Under the pieces are notes generated by a model. It made no database searches. It saw only the letters and a list, made by a program, of their open reading frames with translations, and had not been told where the DNA came from. The position numbers and the translations under genes are program-made. From Caballeronia zhejiangensis (GTDB lineage: Bacteria > Pseudomonadota > Gammaproteobacteria > Burkholderiales > Burkholderiaceae), in contig NZ_JFHD01000043.1 in assembly GCF_000698575.1 (NCBI RefSeq), positions 1 through 51,052 on the forward strand: 51,052 nucleotides of DNA, read 5' to 3'. Shown one piece after another: positions 42,112 through 50,167 of the stretch; positions within the stretch are counted from its first letter, which is position 1; each line of letters opens with the position of its first letter.

Positions 42112-42852
42112 TTATTCAGTCAGTGTGGTGTCCGGCGGCGCCAAGGTGGCGGCAATCGCCGATGCTGCGGTGCGCAGCGAGGAAACTATACCATCGGATT
42201 TCACCGACTGTACAGGCTTCCCATGGTTGTAACCGTACGGAACGGTCAAGGTCGCGAGGCCGGCCGCGCGGCCCGCGAGCGCGTCGTTTTCCGAATCGCC
42301 GACCGCCACGGTCTCGCGCGGCAAGACGTCCAGTCGTTCGCATGCGGTGAGCATCGGGAGCGGATCGGGTTTCTTCGCGGGCAGCGAGTCGCCGCCGAGA
42401 ATCACCTTGAAGAAATCCGCAATGCCGAAGTGCGCAAGCAACTCCACGGCGAAGCGATGCGGCTTGTTGGTCACGCATGCGAGCGCGACGCCGCTTTCAC
42501 GCATCGCTTCGAGGCCTTCCCTCACTTCGGGGAATAGCGTCGAGTGCTTGCCGTTGACCTTCGCGTATTCGCTTTGATAGATCGCGAGCGCGTCGTCGAA
42601 CTGCGCGACCGCCTGCGACGGCGACAGCCGCACGGCGAGCACGCTGCGGATCAGATTCTCCGAACCCTTGCCGACATAGCCCGTGACTTCATCGCGCGTG
42701 ACCGGCTGTTCGATGGCGATGCGCGCAAGCATTGCATTCAGTGCCGCGACGAAGTCGTCGGCGGTGTCGACCATGGTGCCGTCGAGGTCGATGATCGCCG
42801 CGCGGATCGGACGATTCACAAAGGGCGATTGCGCCGCTGCGATCTCACTCAT
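42112..42852 (-). CDS. gph: phosphoglycolate phosphatase (HAD family)
   Basis: 246-residue HAD-IA phosphatase that dephosphorylates 2-phosphoglycolate. The nucleophile motif is IIDLDGTMVDTADDF near residues 18-32. CVTNKPHRF is motif II, ILGGDSLPAKKPDPLPM contains the motif III Lys, and AVGDSENDALAGRAAG is motif IV. Its start overlaps the rpe stop by 4 bases (ATGA). The trp leader begins 12 bases after its stop, so the trp promoter must lie inside the end of gph or further upstream. Confidence 0.95.
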   Translation of the reverse strand: MSEIAAAQSPFVNRPIRAAIIDLDGTMVDTADDFVAALNAMLARIAIEQPVTRDEVTGYVGKGSENLIRSVLAVRLSPSQAVAQFDDALAIYQSEYAKVNGKHSTLFPEVREGLEAMRESGVALACVTNKPHRFAVELLAHFGIADFFKVILGGDSLPAKKPDPLPMLTACERLDVLPRETVAVGDSENDALAGRAAGLATLTVPYGYNHGKPVQSVKSDGIVSSLRTAASAIAATLAPPDTTLTE

Positions 42853-43544
42853 GCTTTCGCTCCAGATTCCACCTTCGCCAGTTCGGCGCGCATTGCGTCG
42901 ATGACCGCCTTGTAGTCGGGCTTGCCGAAAATGGCCGATCCCGCGACGAACGAATCCGCGCCGGCCGCCGCGATTTCCGCGATGTTGTCGACCTTGACGC
43001 CGCCATCGACTTCCAGATGGATTTCGCGCCCCGTGCGATCCCGATACGCATCGATGCGCGCGCGTGCCTCGCGCACCTTGTTGAGCGCCTCGGGAATGAA
43101 CGACTGCCCGCCGAAACCCGGATTCACCGACATGATGAGCACGAGATCGACCTTGTCCATTACGTGATCGAGGTAGATCAGCGGCGTGGCGGGATTGAAA
43201 ACGAGGCCCGCCTTGCAGCCGTGATCGCGGATCAGCGACAGCGTGCGGTCGATGTGATCCGAACCTTCCGGATGAAAACTGATCACATTGGCGCCGGCCT
43301 TCGCGAAATCGGGCACGATGCGGTCGACCGGGCGCACCATCAGATGCACGTCGATGGGCACGTCCACGTGCGGGCGGATAGCCTCGCACACCATCGGACC
43401 GATCGTCAGGTTCGGCACGTAGTGGTTGTCCATGACGTCGAAGTGGATCCAGTCGGCGCCGGCGGCGACGACGTTGCGGACTTCCTCGCCGAGGCGGGAA
43501 AAGTCGGCGGACAGGATGCTGGGAGCGATGTGGAATTGCGCCAT
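42849..43544 (-). CDS. rpe: ribulose-phosphate 3-epimerase
   Basis: 231-residue TIM-barrel enzyme interconverting ribulose-5-phosphate and xylulose-5-phosphate. IAPSILSADFSRLGEEV at the start and WIHFDVMDNHYVPNLTIGP carry metal-binding His and Asp. DVHLMVRPVD, VLIMSVNPGFGGQSFIPEAL and EVDGGVKVDNI complete the site. Overlaps gph by 4 bases. First gene of the rpe-gph-trp arrangement. Confidence 0.97.
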   Translation of the reverse strand: MAQFHIAPSILSADFSRLGEEVRNVVAAGADWIHFDVMDNHYVPNLTIGPMVCEAIRPHVDVPIDVHLMVRPVDRIVPDFAKAGANVISFHPEGSDHIDRTLSLIRDHGCKAGLVFNPATPLIYLDHVMDKVDLVLIMSVNPGFGGQSFIPEALNKVREARARIDAYRDRTGREIHLEVDGGVKVDNIAEIAAAGADSFVAGSAIFGKPDYKAVIDAMRAELAKVESGAKA

Positions 43545-43764
43545 GGACGTATGCGGGTAGCGACCTAAAGCCGTGATTTTAACCCGCGTTTTCCGCGGAG
43601 TCCCTCGTCCGAATGGCCAACGGATGGCGCGCGGATGTGGCGGCGGGACGCCAATCGTGTTGCGGGCGCCGCTCGCATCAAGCAGAATGCCAGACCAATG
43701 GCCGCGCGCCGGCGCGCCCGTGTCTGGCGGCCAAGCGGCCGATCGAATTGGAATTGGAACAACG

Positions 43765-44139
43765 ATGAGCCAGTACGAATTCAGCGTTTCCGTGCAGACG
43801 CGGTATTTGCCGGACCAATCAGACCCGGATAGCCGGCAGTACGCATTTGCCTACACGCTGACGATCCGCAATACCGGCCAGGTGGCGGCGCAGTTGATCT
43901 CGCGGCACTGGATCATCACCGACAGCAACGAGCACGTTCAGGAAGTGAAGGGGCTGGGCGTCGTCGGGCATCAGCCGCTGTTGCCGCCGGGCGAGCAGTT
44001 CGAATACACGAGCTGGGCGGTGATCGCGACGCCGGTCGGCACAATGCGCGGCGAGTATTTCTGCGTGGCGGAAGACGGCGAGCGCTTCGAAGCGCCCGTA
44101 GCGGAATTTGCGTTGCATATGCCGCGCACGCTCCACTGA
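43765..44139 (+). CDS. apaG: Co2+/Mg2+ efflux protein ApaG
   Basis: 124-residue single fibronectin-like beta domain matching ApaG end to end. Features include VSVQTRYLPDQSDPDSRQYAF, a TIRNTG strand, the conserved SRHWIITDSNEHVQEVKGLGVVG, GEQFEYTSW, and a GTMRGEYFC strand. It is named for a link to cobalt resistance; the molecular role is unclear. Start at 43765, divergent from rpe across a 220-base gap. Confidence 0.96.
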   Translation: MSQYEFSVSVQTRYLPDQSDPDSRQYAFAYTLTIRNTGQVAAQLISRHWIITDSNEHVQEVKGLGVVGHQPLLPPGEQFEYTSWAVIATPVGTMRGEYFCVAEDGERFEAPVAEFALHMPRTLH

Positions 44140-44164
44140 GCGAAACAGCGGCAGGCGGCGCGAA

Positions 44165-44314
44165 TCAGCGCCGTTTCGCGGGATCGTTCGAGCGGTTCTG
44201 GTTCTTCTTCTTGCCCGATGCCGTCCATACCACGATGAAGATCAGCAAGGCGAGCGCCACGAGCGACTCGAGCGCAAAAATAAGCATTGGATATTCGTCG
44301 AACAGATCAGACAT
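44165..44314 (-). CDS. small single-pass membrane protein, 49 aa
   Basis: 49-residue protein with one hydrophobic helix (LIFALESLVALALLIFIVVW) between an acidic N terminus (MSDLFDEYPM) and a strongly basic tail (SGKKKNQNRSNDPAKRR). Start at ATG 44314. It ends 26 bases from the apaG stop (convergent) and its start abuts the mltA region, so the two promoters must overlap. Coding is likely from the clean membrane/tail organisation, but no family is recognised. Confidence 0.55.
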   Translation of the reverse strand: MSDLFDEYPMLIFALESLVALALLIFIVVWTASGKKKNQNRSNDPAKRR

Positions 44315-44342
44315 GGCGGTTCCCATCAAGAACGAGCATTGT

Positions 44343-45476
44343 ATGCGCTTCGTGCGGCCGGCCGCACGAGCAGCGGCCTGGGCCGCATCGATTGCAACCG
44401 CTGTCCTGCTCGCCTCGTGCGGCGGCGGCAATTACGTGAAGCCGGGGCCTGCGACGGCGACCGGCACGCCGATCATCACCGGACAGCGCGCCGCTTCGCG
44501 CCTGACTGCGGTGAGCTGGCAGCAGGTGCCGGGCTGGCAGGACGATTCGCTGATCGGCGCGACCGCCGCGCTGCGCCAGAACTGCAACCGGCTCTCGCGA
44601 CAGGCCAACTGGCAGAAGGCGTGCGCGGCGGCCGAGCGGCTGGACGACCTCGACATGTCGGCGGCGCGCAGCTTCTTCGAAGCCTATTTCACGCCATTTC
44701 AGCTCGCCAACACCGACGGCACGCTCGACGGTCTCGTGACCGGCTACTACGAGCCGCTTCTGCGCGGGTCGCGCACGCGTCACGGGATTTATCAGTATGC
44801 GTTGTACCGGTGGCCGTATCGATACAAGCCCGGTTCGGCGCTTCCCGCGCGCGCGCAGCTCGAACGTTCGGGCGCGTTGAACGGCAACGAACTCGTGTGG
44901 GTCGACGATCCGATCGAAGCGTTCTTTCTGCAGGTGCAGGGTTCGGGGCGCGTCGTCATGGAAGACGGCAGCGTGATGCGCGTCGGCTTCGGCGGCACCA
45001 ACAACCAGCCGTATCGCTCGATCGGCAAGGAATTGCTCGATCGCGGAGAACTCACGCCCGCACAGGCGACGATGCAAGGCATCAAAGCATGGGCGAAGGC
45101 GAATCCGGCGCGCGTCGACGCACTGCTCGACGTGAACCCGCGCTTCGTCTTTTTCCGCGAGATGCCCGCTAACGAAACGATGTCCGCAAGTCTCGGCGAC
45201 GGTCCCGTCGGCGCGCTCGGCGTGCCGTTGACGCCGGAGCGTTCGATTGCCGTCGATCCGTCGGCGATTCCGCTCGGCACGCCCGTTTTCCTGCAGACCA
45301 CGCGTCCGCTCAGCAATCAGCCGATGAATCGCCTCGTTTTCGCGCAGGACACCGGTTCGGCGATCAAAGGCGGTGTGCGCGCGGACTATTTCTGGGGACT
45401 GGGGGACGATGCCGGCGATCTCGCCGGGCGCATGAAGCAGGGCGGCAGGATGTGGCTGTTGCTGCCCAATTCCTGA
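44343..45476 (+). CDS. mltA: membrane-bound lytic murein transglycosylase A
   Basis: 377-residue outer-membrane lipoprotein that cleaves peptidoglycan to 1,6-anhydro products. The signal peptide ends in the lipobox LLASC (residues 22-26). The MltA domain holds TGYYEPLLRGS, VWVDDPIEAFFLQVQGSGRV and GFGGTNNQPYRSIG. The 3D domain has AQDTGSAIKGGVRADYFWG with the catalytic Asp. Start at 44343 was chosen because it gives a normal lipoprotein signal; an alternative ATG lies 30 bases upstream. Confidence 0.94.
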   Translation: MRFVRPAARAAAWAASIATAVLLASCGGGNYVKPGPATATGTPIITGQRAASRLTAVSWQQVPGWQDDSLIGATAALRQNCNRLSRQANWQKACAAAERLDDLDMSAARSFFEAYFTPFQLANTDGTLDGLVTGYYEPLLRGSRTRHGIYQYALYRWPYRYKPGSALPARAQLERSGALNGNELVWVDDPIEAFFLQVQGSGRVVMEDGSVMRVGFGGTNNQPYRSIGKELLDRGELTPAQATMQGIKAWAKANPARVDALLDVNPRFVFFREMPANETMSASLGDGPVGALGVPLTPERSIAVDPSAIPLGTPVFLQTTRPLSNQPMNRLVFAQDTGSAIKGGVRADYFWGLGDDAGDLAGRMKQGGRMWLLLPNS

Positions 45477-45502
45477 TATCGCCGGTTTCCCGGCAGCTTC
45501 AC

Positions 45503-45540
45503 AAAAAGCTCGCGGCCATCATGGCTCGCGAGCTTTTTGC
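45503..45540. terminator. bidirectional rho-independent terminator (mltA / paaK)
   Basis: AAAAAGCTCGCG / CGCGAGCTTTTT stem with inner GCC / GGC pairs and loop ATCAT, T runs on both strands. It sits between the convergent mltA and paaK genes. Confidence 0.9.
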
Positions 45541-45541
45541 T

Positions 45542-46846
45542 TCACGACGCGACGTTGCGCCGGTCGATCACGCGCCGCGCCTTGCCGACGGATCGTTCGA
45601 TGCCGTTCACCGCGAGCACGTTCACCACGGCGCTCACACCGATCAGCGCCTTGATGTCGTAGGCGAGCGCGGACTTCGCGTTTTCGAGCGCGGTCACATC
45701 CGGCGCGGATTCGGGGCAAGGCTCGACATTCAGCGTGAGTACGTCGAGCGGGCCTTCCTTGGTGAGCACGATCTGATAGTGCGGCGCGAGTACCGGGCGC
45801 TTGAGCAGCAACTCCTCGATCTGCGTCGGGAAAACATTGACGCCGCGCACGATCATCATGTCGTCGGAGCGGCCGGTGATCTTCTCCATGCGTCGCATCG
45901 TGCGAGCGGTGCCGGGCAGAAGGCGCGTCAGATCGCGCGTGCGATAGCGGATGATCGGCAGCGCTTCCTTCGTGAGCGACGTGAACACGAGTTCCCCGAA
46001 TTCGCCGTCGGGCAGCACCTCGCCGGTTTCCGGATCGATGATCTCGGGATAGAAGTGATCTTCCCAGATCGTCGGGCCGTCCTTGGTTTCCGCGCATTCC
46101 GATGCCACGCCCGGCCCCATTACTTCCGAGAGTCCGTAGATGTCGACGGCGTCGATGCCCATGCGCGTTTCGATCGCGCGGCGCATGTCGTTCGTCCACG
46201 GCTCCGCGCCGAAAATGCCGATGCGCAGCGAGCAACTTGCCGGATCGATGCCCTGGCGCTCCAGTTCATCGGCGATCGACAGCATGTAGCTCGGCGTGAC
46301 CATGATGATGTCCGGCCGAAAATCCTGGATCAGTTGCACCTGCTTCTCCGTCTGGCCGCCGCCGAACGGAATGACGGTGAGTCCCGCGCGCTCGGCGCCG
46401 TAGTGCGCGCCGAGTCCGCCGGTGAAGAGGCCGTAGCCGTAACTCACGTGCACCTTGTCGCCACGACGTGCGCCGGCCGCCCGAATGGAGCGTGCGACGA
46501 GGTTCGCCCAGTTGTCCAGATCCTGCGCCGTGTAGCCGACGACAGTCGGCTTGCCCGTCGTCCCCGATGACGCGTGGATGCGCGAGACCCGCTCCTGCGG
46601 AACCGCGAACATGCCAAACGGATAGTTGTCGCGCAGATCCTTCTTGGTCGTAAACGGAAAACGGCCAAGATCCGAGAGCGACGTGACGTCATCCGGATGA
46701 ACGCCTGCTTCGTCAAACTTGCGCCGATAAACCGGCGAGTTCTCGTAAGCATGCTTGAGCGTCCATTTGAGACGCTCGAGCTGCAGCGCCGCGAGTTCGT
46801 CGCGGCTCGCCTTCTCGATCGGGTCGAGCGGCAGCGATGTGGTCAT
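45542..46846 (-). CDS. paaK: phenylacetate-CoA ligase
   Basis: 434-residue AMP-forming ligase that makes phenylacetyl-CoA, the entry step of aerobic phenylacetate degradation. HASSGTTGKPTVVGYT is the P loop near residues 95-110. YGLSEVMGPGVASEC and WEDHFYPEIIDPETGE form the adenylation core. TRDLTRLLPGTARTMRRMEKITGRSDDMMIVRG precedes the C-terminal swivel domain. AAGGAGA lies upstream of ATG 46846. Last gene of the paaG-paaI-paaK run. Confidence 0.96.
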   Translation of the reverse strand: MTTSLPLDPIEKASRDELAALQLERLKWTLKHAYENSPVYRRKFDEAGVHPDDVTSLSDLGRFPFTTKKDLRDNYPFGMFAVPQERVSRIHASSGTTGKPTVVGYTAQDLDNWANLVARSIRAAGARRGDKVHVSYGYGLFTGGLGAHYGAERAGLTVIPFGGGQTEKQVQLIQDFRPDIIMVTPSYMLSIADELERQGIDPASCSLRIGIFGAEPWTNDMRRAIETRMGIDAVDIYGLSEVMGPGVASECAETKDGPTIWEDHFYPEIIDPETGEVLPDGEFGELVFTSLTKEALPIIRYRTRDLTRLLPGTARTMRRMEKITGRSDDMMIVRGVNVFPTQIEELLLKRPVLAPHYQIVLTKEGPLDVLTLNVEPCPESAPDVTALENAKSALAYDIKALIGVSAVVNVLAVNGIERSVGKARRVIDRRNVAS

Positions 46847-46915
46847 TGCTGTCTCCTTGATGCTGACTACGCGGCGCGGCTTTTAGATGCCGCGTCCGTT
46901 ATATGAACGAGTCCG

Positions 46916-47341
46916 TCACACGGGAATTACGTTGCCTCTTATCTGAGCCGACTTGCCGCGGAACATCGCGACCGGCTCGCCTTCGCGATTCGTCACGCGG
47001 ATATCGTAGATACCCGTGCGCCCGCTCAGCGTTTGCTCGATCGCTTCGGCAGTCAGGCGATCGCCGCCCTGCACGGGCCGCAAAAACTCGATCGAGCAGC
47101 CCGCCGCGACCGTGCTGATGTTGTACGAGTTGCAGGCGAACGCGAACGCGGAGTCCGCCAGCGTGAACATCAGGCCGCCGTGGCAAATCGCATGGCCGTT
47201 CAGAAAGTCGGGGCGCACGTCCATTTGCAGACGCGCATAGCCGGGCCGGACTTCGATCAGCTCGATGCCGAGCGCGCGCGAGCATGCGTCCGCTTCGTAC
47301 ATGGCTTTCGCCGTGGCTTCCGCGAGTTGTTGTGGCGTCAC
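46916..47341 (-). CDS. paaI: hydroxyphenylacetyl-CoA thioesterase PaaI
   Basis: 141-residue hot-dog thioesterase that releases CoA from dead-end phenylacetyl-CoA derivatives. NGHAICHGGLMFTLADSAFAFACNS, near 50-75, is the family signature. AAGCSIEFLRPVQGGDRL follows, and IYDIRVTNREGEPVAMFRG ends the fold. The start is GTG 47341, with GGAG 8 bases upstream; a longer in-frame extension runs back through the paaG gene. It is 25 bases after paaG and 69 before paaK. Confidence 0.94.
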   Translation of the reverse strand: MTPQQLAEATAKAMYEADACSRALGIELIEVRPGYARLQMDVRPDFLNGHAICHGGLMFTLADSAFAFACNSYNISTVAAGCSIEFLRPVQGGDRLTAEAIEQTLSGRTGIYDIRVTNREGEPVAMFRGKSAQIRGNVIPV

Positions 47342-47366
47342 AGATATCTCCAGTTCGATTCGGTTC

Positions 47367-48158
47367 TCACAGACCTTCGAAGCGCGGTGCGCGCTTCTCC
47401 TTGAACGCGGCGACGCCTTCGATGTAATCCGGCGACGCACCGAGCTCGCGCTGAAGATCCCGTTCGAGATCGAGCTGCTGGTCGAAAGTCCTGTTCGCGC
47501 TCGCGCGGATCGCTTTCTTGATCGCGACGACCGCGCGCGCCGGCTGCTGCGCGAGTTGGGCGGCCAGTTGCGCGGCCGCTTGCTGCAGCTCGGCATCGTC
47601 GACGACGCGCCACACGATGCCCCACGCCTCCGCCTTCTCGGCGCTGAGTTTTTCGCCCGTCAGCGCGAGCCCGAGCGCACGCGCCTCACCGACGCGGCGC
47701 GACAGCAGCCATGTGCCGCCCGAATCGGGCACGAGGCCGATCTTCACGAATGCCTGAATGAAGCTGGCCGAGCGCGCCGCGACGACGAAGTCGCACGCCA
47801 TCGCGAGATTCGCGCCGGCTCCAGCGGCCGTGCCGTTCACTGCCGCGATGACCGGCATCGGCAAAGCCTGAAGCCTGCGCACGAGCGGATTGAAGTGCTC
47901 GTCGATGAGATCGCCCAGATCCGACATCGAGCCAGGCGTGAAATCCAGATCCGCGAGATCCTGTCCCGCGCAGAAGCCGCGACCCGCGCCGGTGATGACG
48001 AGCGCGCGCGCATTGCCCGCTTCTATTTCAGTGAGCGCCTGGTTCAACTCGCGATGCATCTCGCGCGTGAAGCTGTTCAGTTTGTCGGGGCGATTGAGCG
48101 TCAACGTCGCGACGCGCGTCTTGACATCGACGTGAAAGAACACGGACTTCTCTGTCAT
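47367..48158 (-). CDS. paaG: 2-(1,2-epoxy-1,2-dihydrophenyl)acetyl-CoA isomerase PaaG
   Basis: 263-residue crotonase-fold isomerase that turns ring-1,2-epoxyphenylacetyl-CoA into the oxepin. TRVATLTLNRPDKLNSF opens the protein. AGRGFCAGQDLADLDF, near 60-75, is the CoA oxyanion region. AVNGTAAGAGANLAMACDFVVA follows near 105, and IGLVPDSGGTWLLSRRVG near 140 carries the catalytic Asp. It leads the paaG-paaI-paaK operon, downstream of paaN with a 158-base gap. Confidence 0.93.
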   Translation of the reverse strand: MTEKSVFFHVDVKTRVATLTLNRPDKLNSFTREMHRELNQALTEIEAGNARALVITGAGRGFCAGQDLADLDFTPGSMSDLGDLIDEHFNPLVRRLQALPMPVIAAVNGTAAGAGANLAMACDFVVAARSASFIQAFVKIGLVPDSGGTWLLSRRVGEARALGLALTGEKLSAEKAEAWGIVWRVVDDAELQQAAAQLAAQLAQQPARAVVAIKKAIRASANRTFDQQLDLERDLQRELGASPDYIEGVAAFKEKRAPRFEGL

Positions 48159-48262
48159 TACATTTCCTCTCTCGACGAATCCGGCTGCGGCGGCGCGTGC
48201 TCGCCGCCATTCCTTGCATCCGATACTAGCCGCGCGACCGCGAGCTTTCCATTAGGCCGAAT

Positions 48263-48323
48263 GGCATAAGCCGTTTGCACGGCGATCCGGCCTTTGGATC
48301 GTTTGTGTCGATTGGCTTATGCC
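48263..48323. repeat. 10-base inverted repeat at the 3' end of paaN
   Basis: GGCATAAGCC (48263-48272) and GGCTTATGCC (48314-48323) are exact inverted copies. The second contains the paaN stop codon. The intervening 41 bases hold a small nested hairpin, GATCC / GGATC. There is no T tract, so it is not an ordinary terminator. Confidence 0.5.
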
Positions 48324-50026
48324 GTCTGGCCAGCTTCCGCCGACGCGGCCTTTGGTGCAACATGGACGCGGCTTTGCACTACTCGGAAGCGATTTGCGAC
48401 GAAAGCTGCATCCGAAAGCGCTGCGTTGGCCGCGGGGTTCGCGCCCGTGCCGTGGAAGTCGGAGAACGCCGCGGTCTGATTGACGAAGACGCCGCCGGTG
48501 AGGTTGATCGAGAGCGCGACACCGCCTTCAATGGCTGCTTCGTGCGCGGCTTCGATCACCTTGTCGTCGGTGCTGTAGACCGAGAACGTCAAGGCGCCGT
48601 GCGTGCGCGCGATCGACCCGGCGAGTTCGAGCGATTGCGCGGTCGAGTCGGTCGCGACGACGAACGAAATCGGGCCGAACCATTCCTTGGTGAATTTCGC
48701 TTCGTCGGTGCGCGCGTCGAGCTTGAGCATGAGGGGTGTGTGAACGCGGGCTTCAGGAAACGCAGGGTGCGTGAGAGATTGGCTGTCGAGCAGCATGTCG
48801 CCGAGCTTGCGCGCTTCGGTGACGCGTTCCACGACGCCATCGTTCTGAATCGCTCCCGTGAGCTCGACGGCGCGGGCCGGATCGGATGCGAGTTTTTCGA
48901 CGGCGCCCGCGAGCGCTTTCGCGACGTCATCGAAGCTCAGTTGGCCTTCGGCGGTGCGGATGCCATTGCGCGGCACGTAGATGTTCTGCGGCGCGGTGCA
49001 CATCTGACCGGAATAGAGGGCGAGTGAGAAGGCGATGTTGCGCGCGGCGGACTTCATGTCGTCCACGGAATCGATGACGATCTGATTCACGCCCGCCTTC
49101 TCGGTGTAGACCTGCGCCTGATGCGCGTTGCGCTCGAGCCAGGTGCCGTTTTGCGTGCTTCCCGTGAAATCGATGAGCTTGATTTCGGGACGCAAGGCGA
49201 GTTCCTGGACCAACGCGCCGTCGTTGGGTTCGGTGGCCAACAGCGTGACGACGTTCGGATCGAAGCCGGCCTCACGAAGCACTTCACGCGCGATTCGCAC
49301 GGTGATCGCGAGCGGCAGGATCGCGCCGGGGTGCGGCTTGACGATGACGGCGTTGCCGGTTGCGAGATCGGCGAACATGCCGGGATAGCCGTTCCAGGTC
49401 GGAAACGTGCAGCAGCCGAGCACAAGCCCCGTGCCGCGCGGGACGATGGAGAAGCGCTTTTGCATCGCGAGCGGCGGATTTTTGCCTTGCGGCTTTTCCC
49501 AGTGCGCTTCGGCGGGGATGCGACGTAGCTGGTCCCACGCATAGACGACGGCTTCCAGCGCCCGGTCTTGCGCGTGCGGGCCACCGGCCTGGAATGCCAT
49601 CATGAATGCCTGGCCGGTCGTGTGCATCACGCCGTACGCGATCTCGAAGCTGGCGCGGTTCAGGCGCGACAGGATTTCGAGGCTCACGCCCACCCAAGCC
49701 TGCGGGCCGGCGGCGCGCCAGGCGGACTGCGCCTTGGCCGCGGCTTGAGTCAGCGCGTCGGGATCGGCCTTCGGATAGCGGACGTCCAGCGCGATGCCGA
49801 ACGGCGAACGCTCCTTCCCGACCGTTTCGCCCGTCGAAGGCTGATCGAGTTCGAAAGTCTTGCCGAGATGAGCTTTGAATGCTGCCTCTCCATCGGCGCT
49901 GGCCGTTTCCCCGTACACTTTGGGGCTCGGCATTTCGGCGAACGGGCTCCAGTAGCCGCGCGTTTCGATGGCTGCGAGCGCTTTGTCGAGCGTCGCTTCG
50001 TGCTTCGTGAATAGCGGATGTGTCAT
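48317..50026 (-). CDS. paaN: phenylacetic acid degradation protein PaaN (aldehyde dehydrogenase type)
   Basis: 569-residue aldehyde-dehydrogenase-fold enzyme of the PaaN family, linked to ring opening after PaaG. VLGCCTFPTWNGYPGMFADLA and NAVIVKPHPGAILP form the cofactor site. LIDFTGSTQNGTWLE is the NAD(P) segment, YTEKAGVNQIVIDS holds the general-base Glu, and LYSGQMCTAPQNIYVPRNG holds the catalytic Cys. It lacks the C-terminal MaoC-type hydratase half of E. coli PaaZ (681 aa), so the hydrolase step must come from another gene. Divergent from paaF. Confidence 0.92.
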   Translation of the reverse strand: MTHPLFTKHEATLDKALAAIETRGYWSPFAEMPSPKVYGETASADGEAAFKAHLGKTFELDQPSTGETVGKERSPFGIALDVRYPKADPDALTQAAAKAQSAWRAAGPQAWVGVSLEILSRLNRASFEIAYGVMHTTGQAFMMAFQAGGPHAQDRALEAVVYAWDQLRRIPAEAHWEKPQGKNPPLAMQKRFSIVPRGTGLVLGCCTFPTWNGYPGMFADLATGNAVIVKPHPGAILPLAITVRIAREVLREAGFDPNVVTLLATEPNDGALVQELALRPEIKLIDFTGSTQNGTWLERNAHQAQVYTEKAGVNQIVIDSVDDMKSAARNIAFSLALYSGQMCTAPQNIYVPRNGIRTAEGQLSFDDVAKALAGAVEKLASDPARAVELTGAIQNDGVVERVTEARKLGDMLLDSQSLTHPAFPEARVHTPLMLKLDARTDEAKFTKEWFGPISFVVATDSTAQSLELAGSIARTHGALTFSVYSTDDKVIEAAHEAAIEGGVALSINLTGGVFVNQTAAFSDFHGTGANPAANAALSDAAFVANRFRVVQSRVHVAPKAASAEAGQTA

Positions 50027-50073
50027 GGTCGCGAGAAGAGAAGAACGAGGGAAAGGTGCCAGGCCGAATAATT

Positions 50074-50089
50074 AACCGACCGGTTGGTT
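50074..50089. promoter_or_regulatory. PaaR-type operator between paaN and paaF
   Basis: AACCGACCGGTTGGTT is an interrupted palindrome centred on ACCGGT, with one mismatched pair. It is in the 141-base gap between divergent paaN and paaF. TetR-family PaaR proteins of Betaproteobacteria are known to bind sites of this AACC-N-ACCGGT-N-GGTT type. No paaR gene lies in the window. Confidence 0.65.
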
Positions 50090-50167
50090 GGTGATGGTAG
50101 CATTATCGAGATGCAGTGACGAATGACTTTTCATTAGGGCTTACCTGAGGATCGCAAGGAGGAGCGA

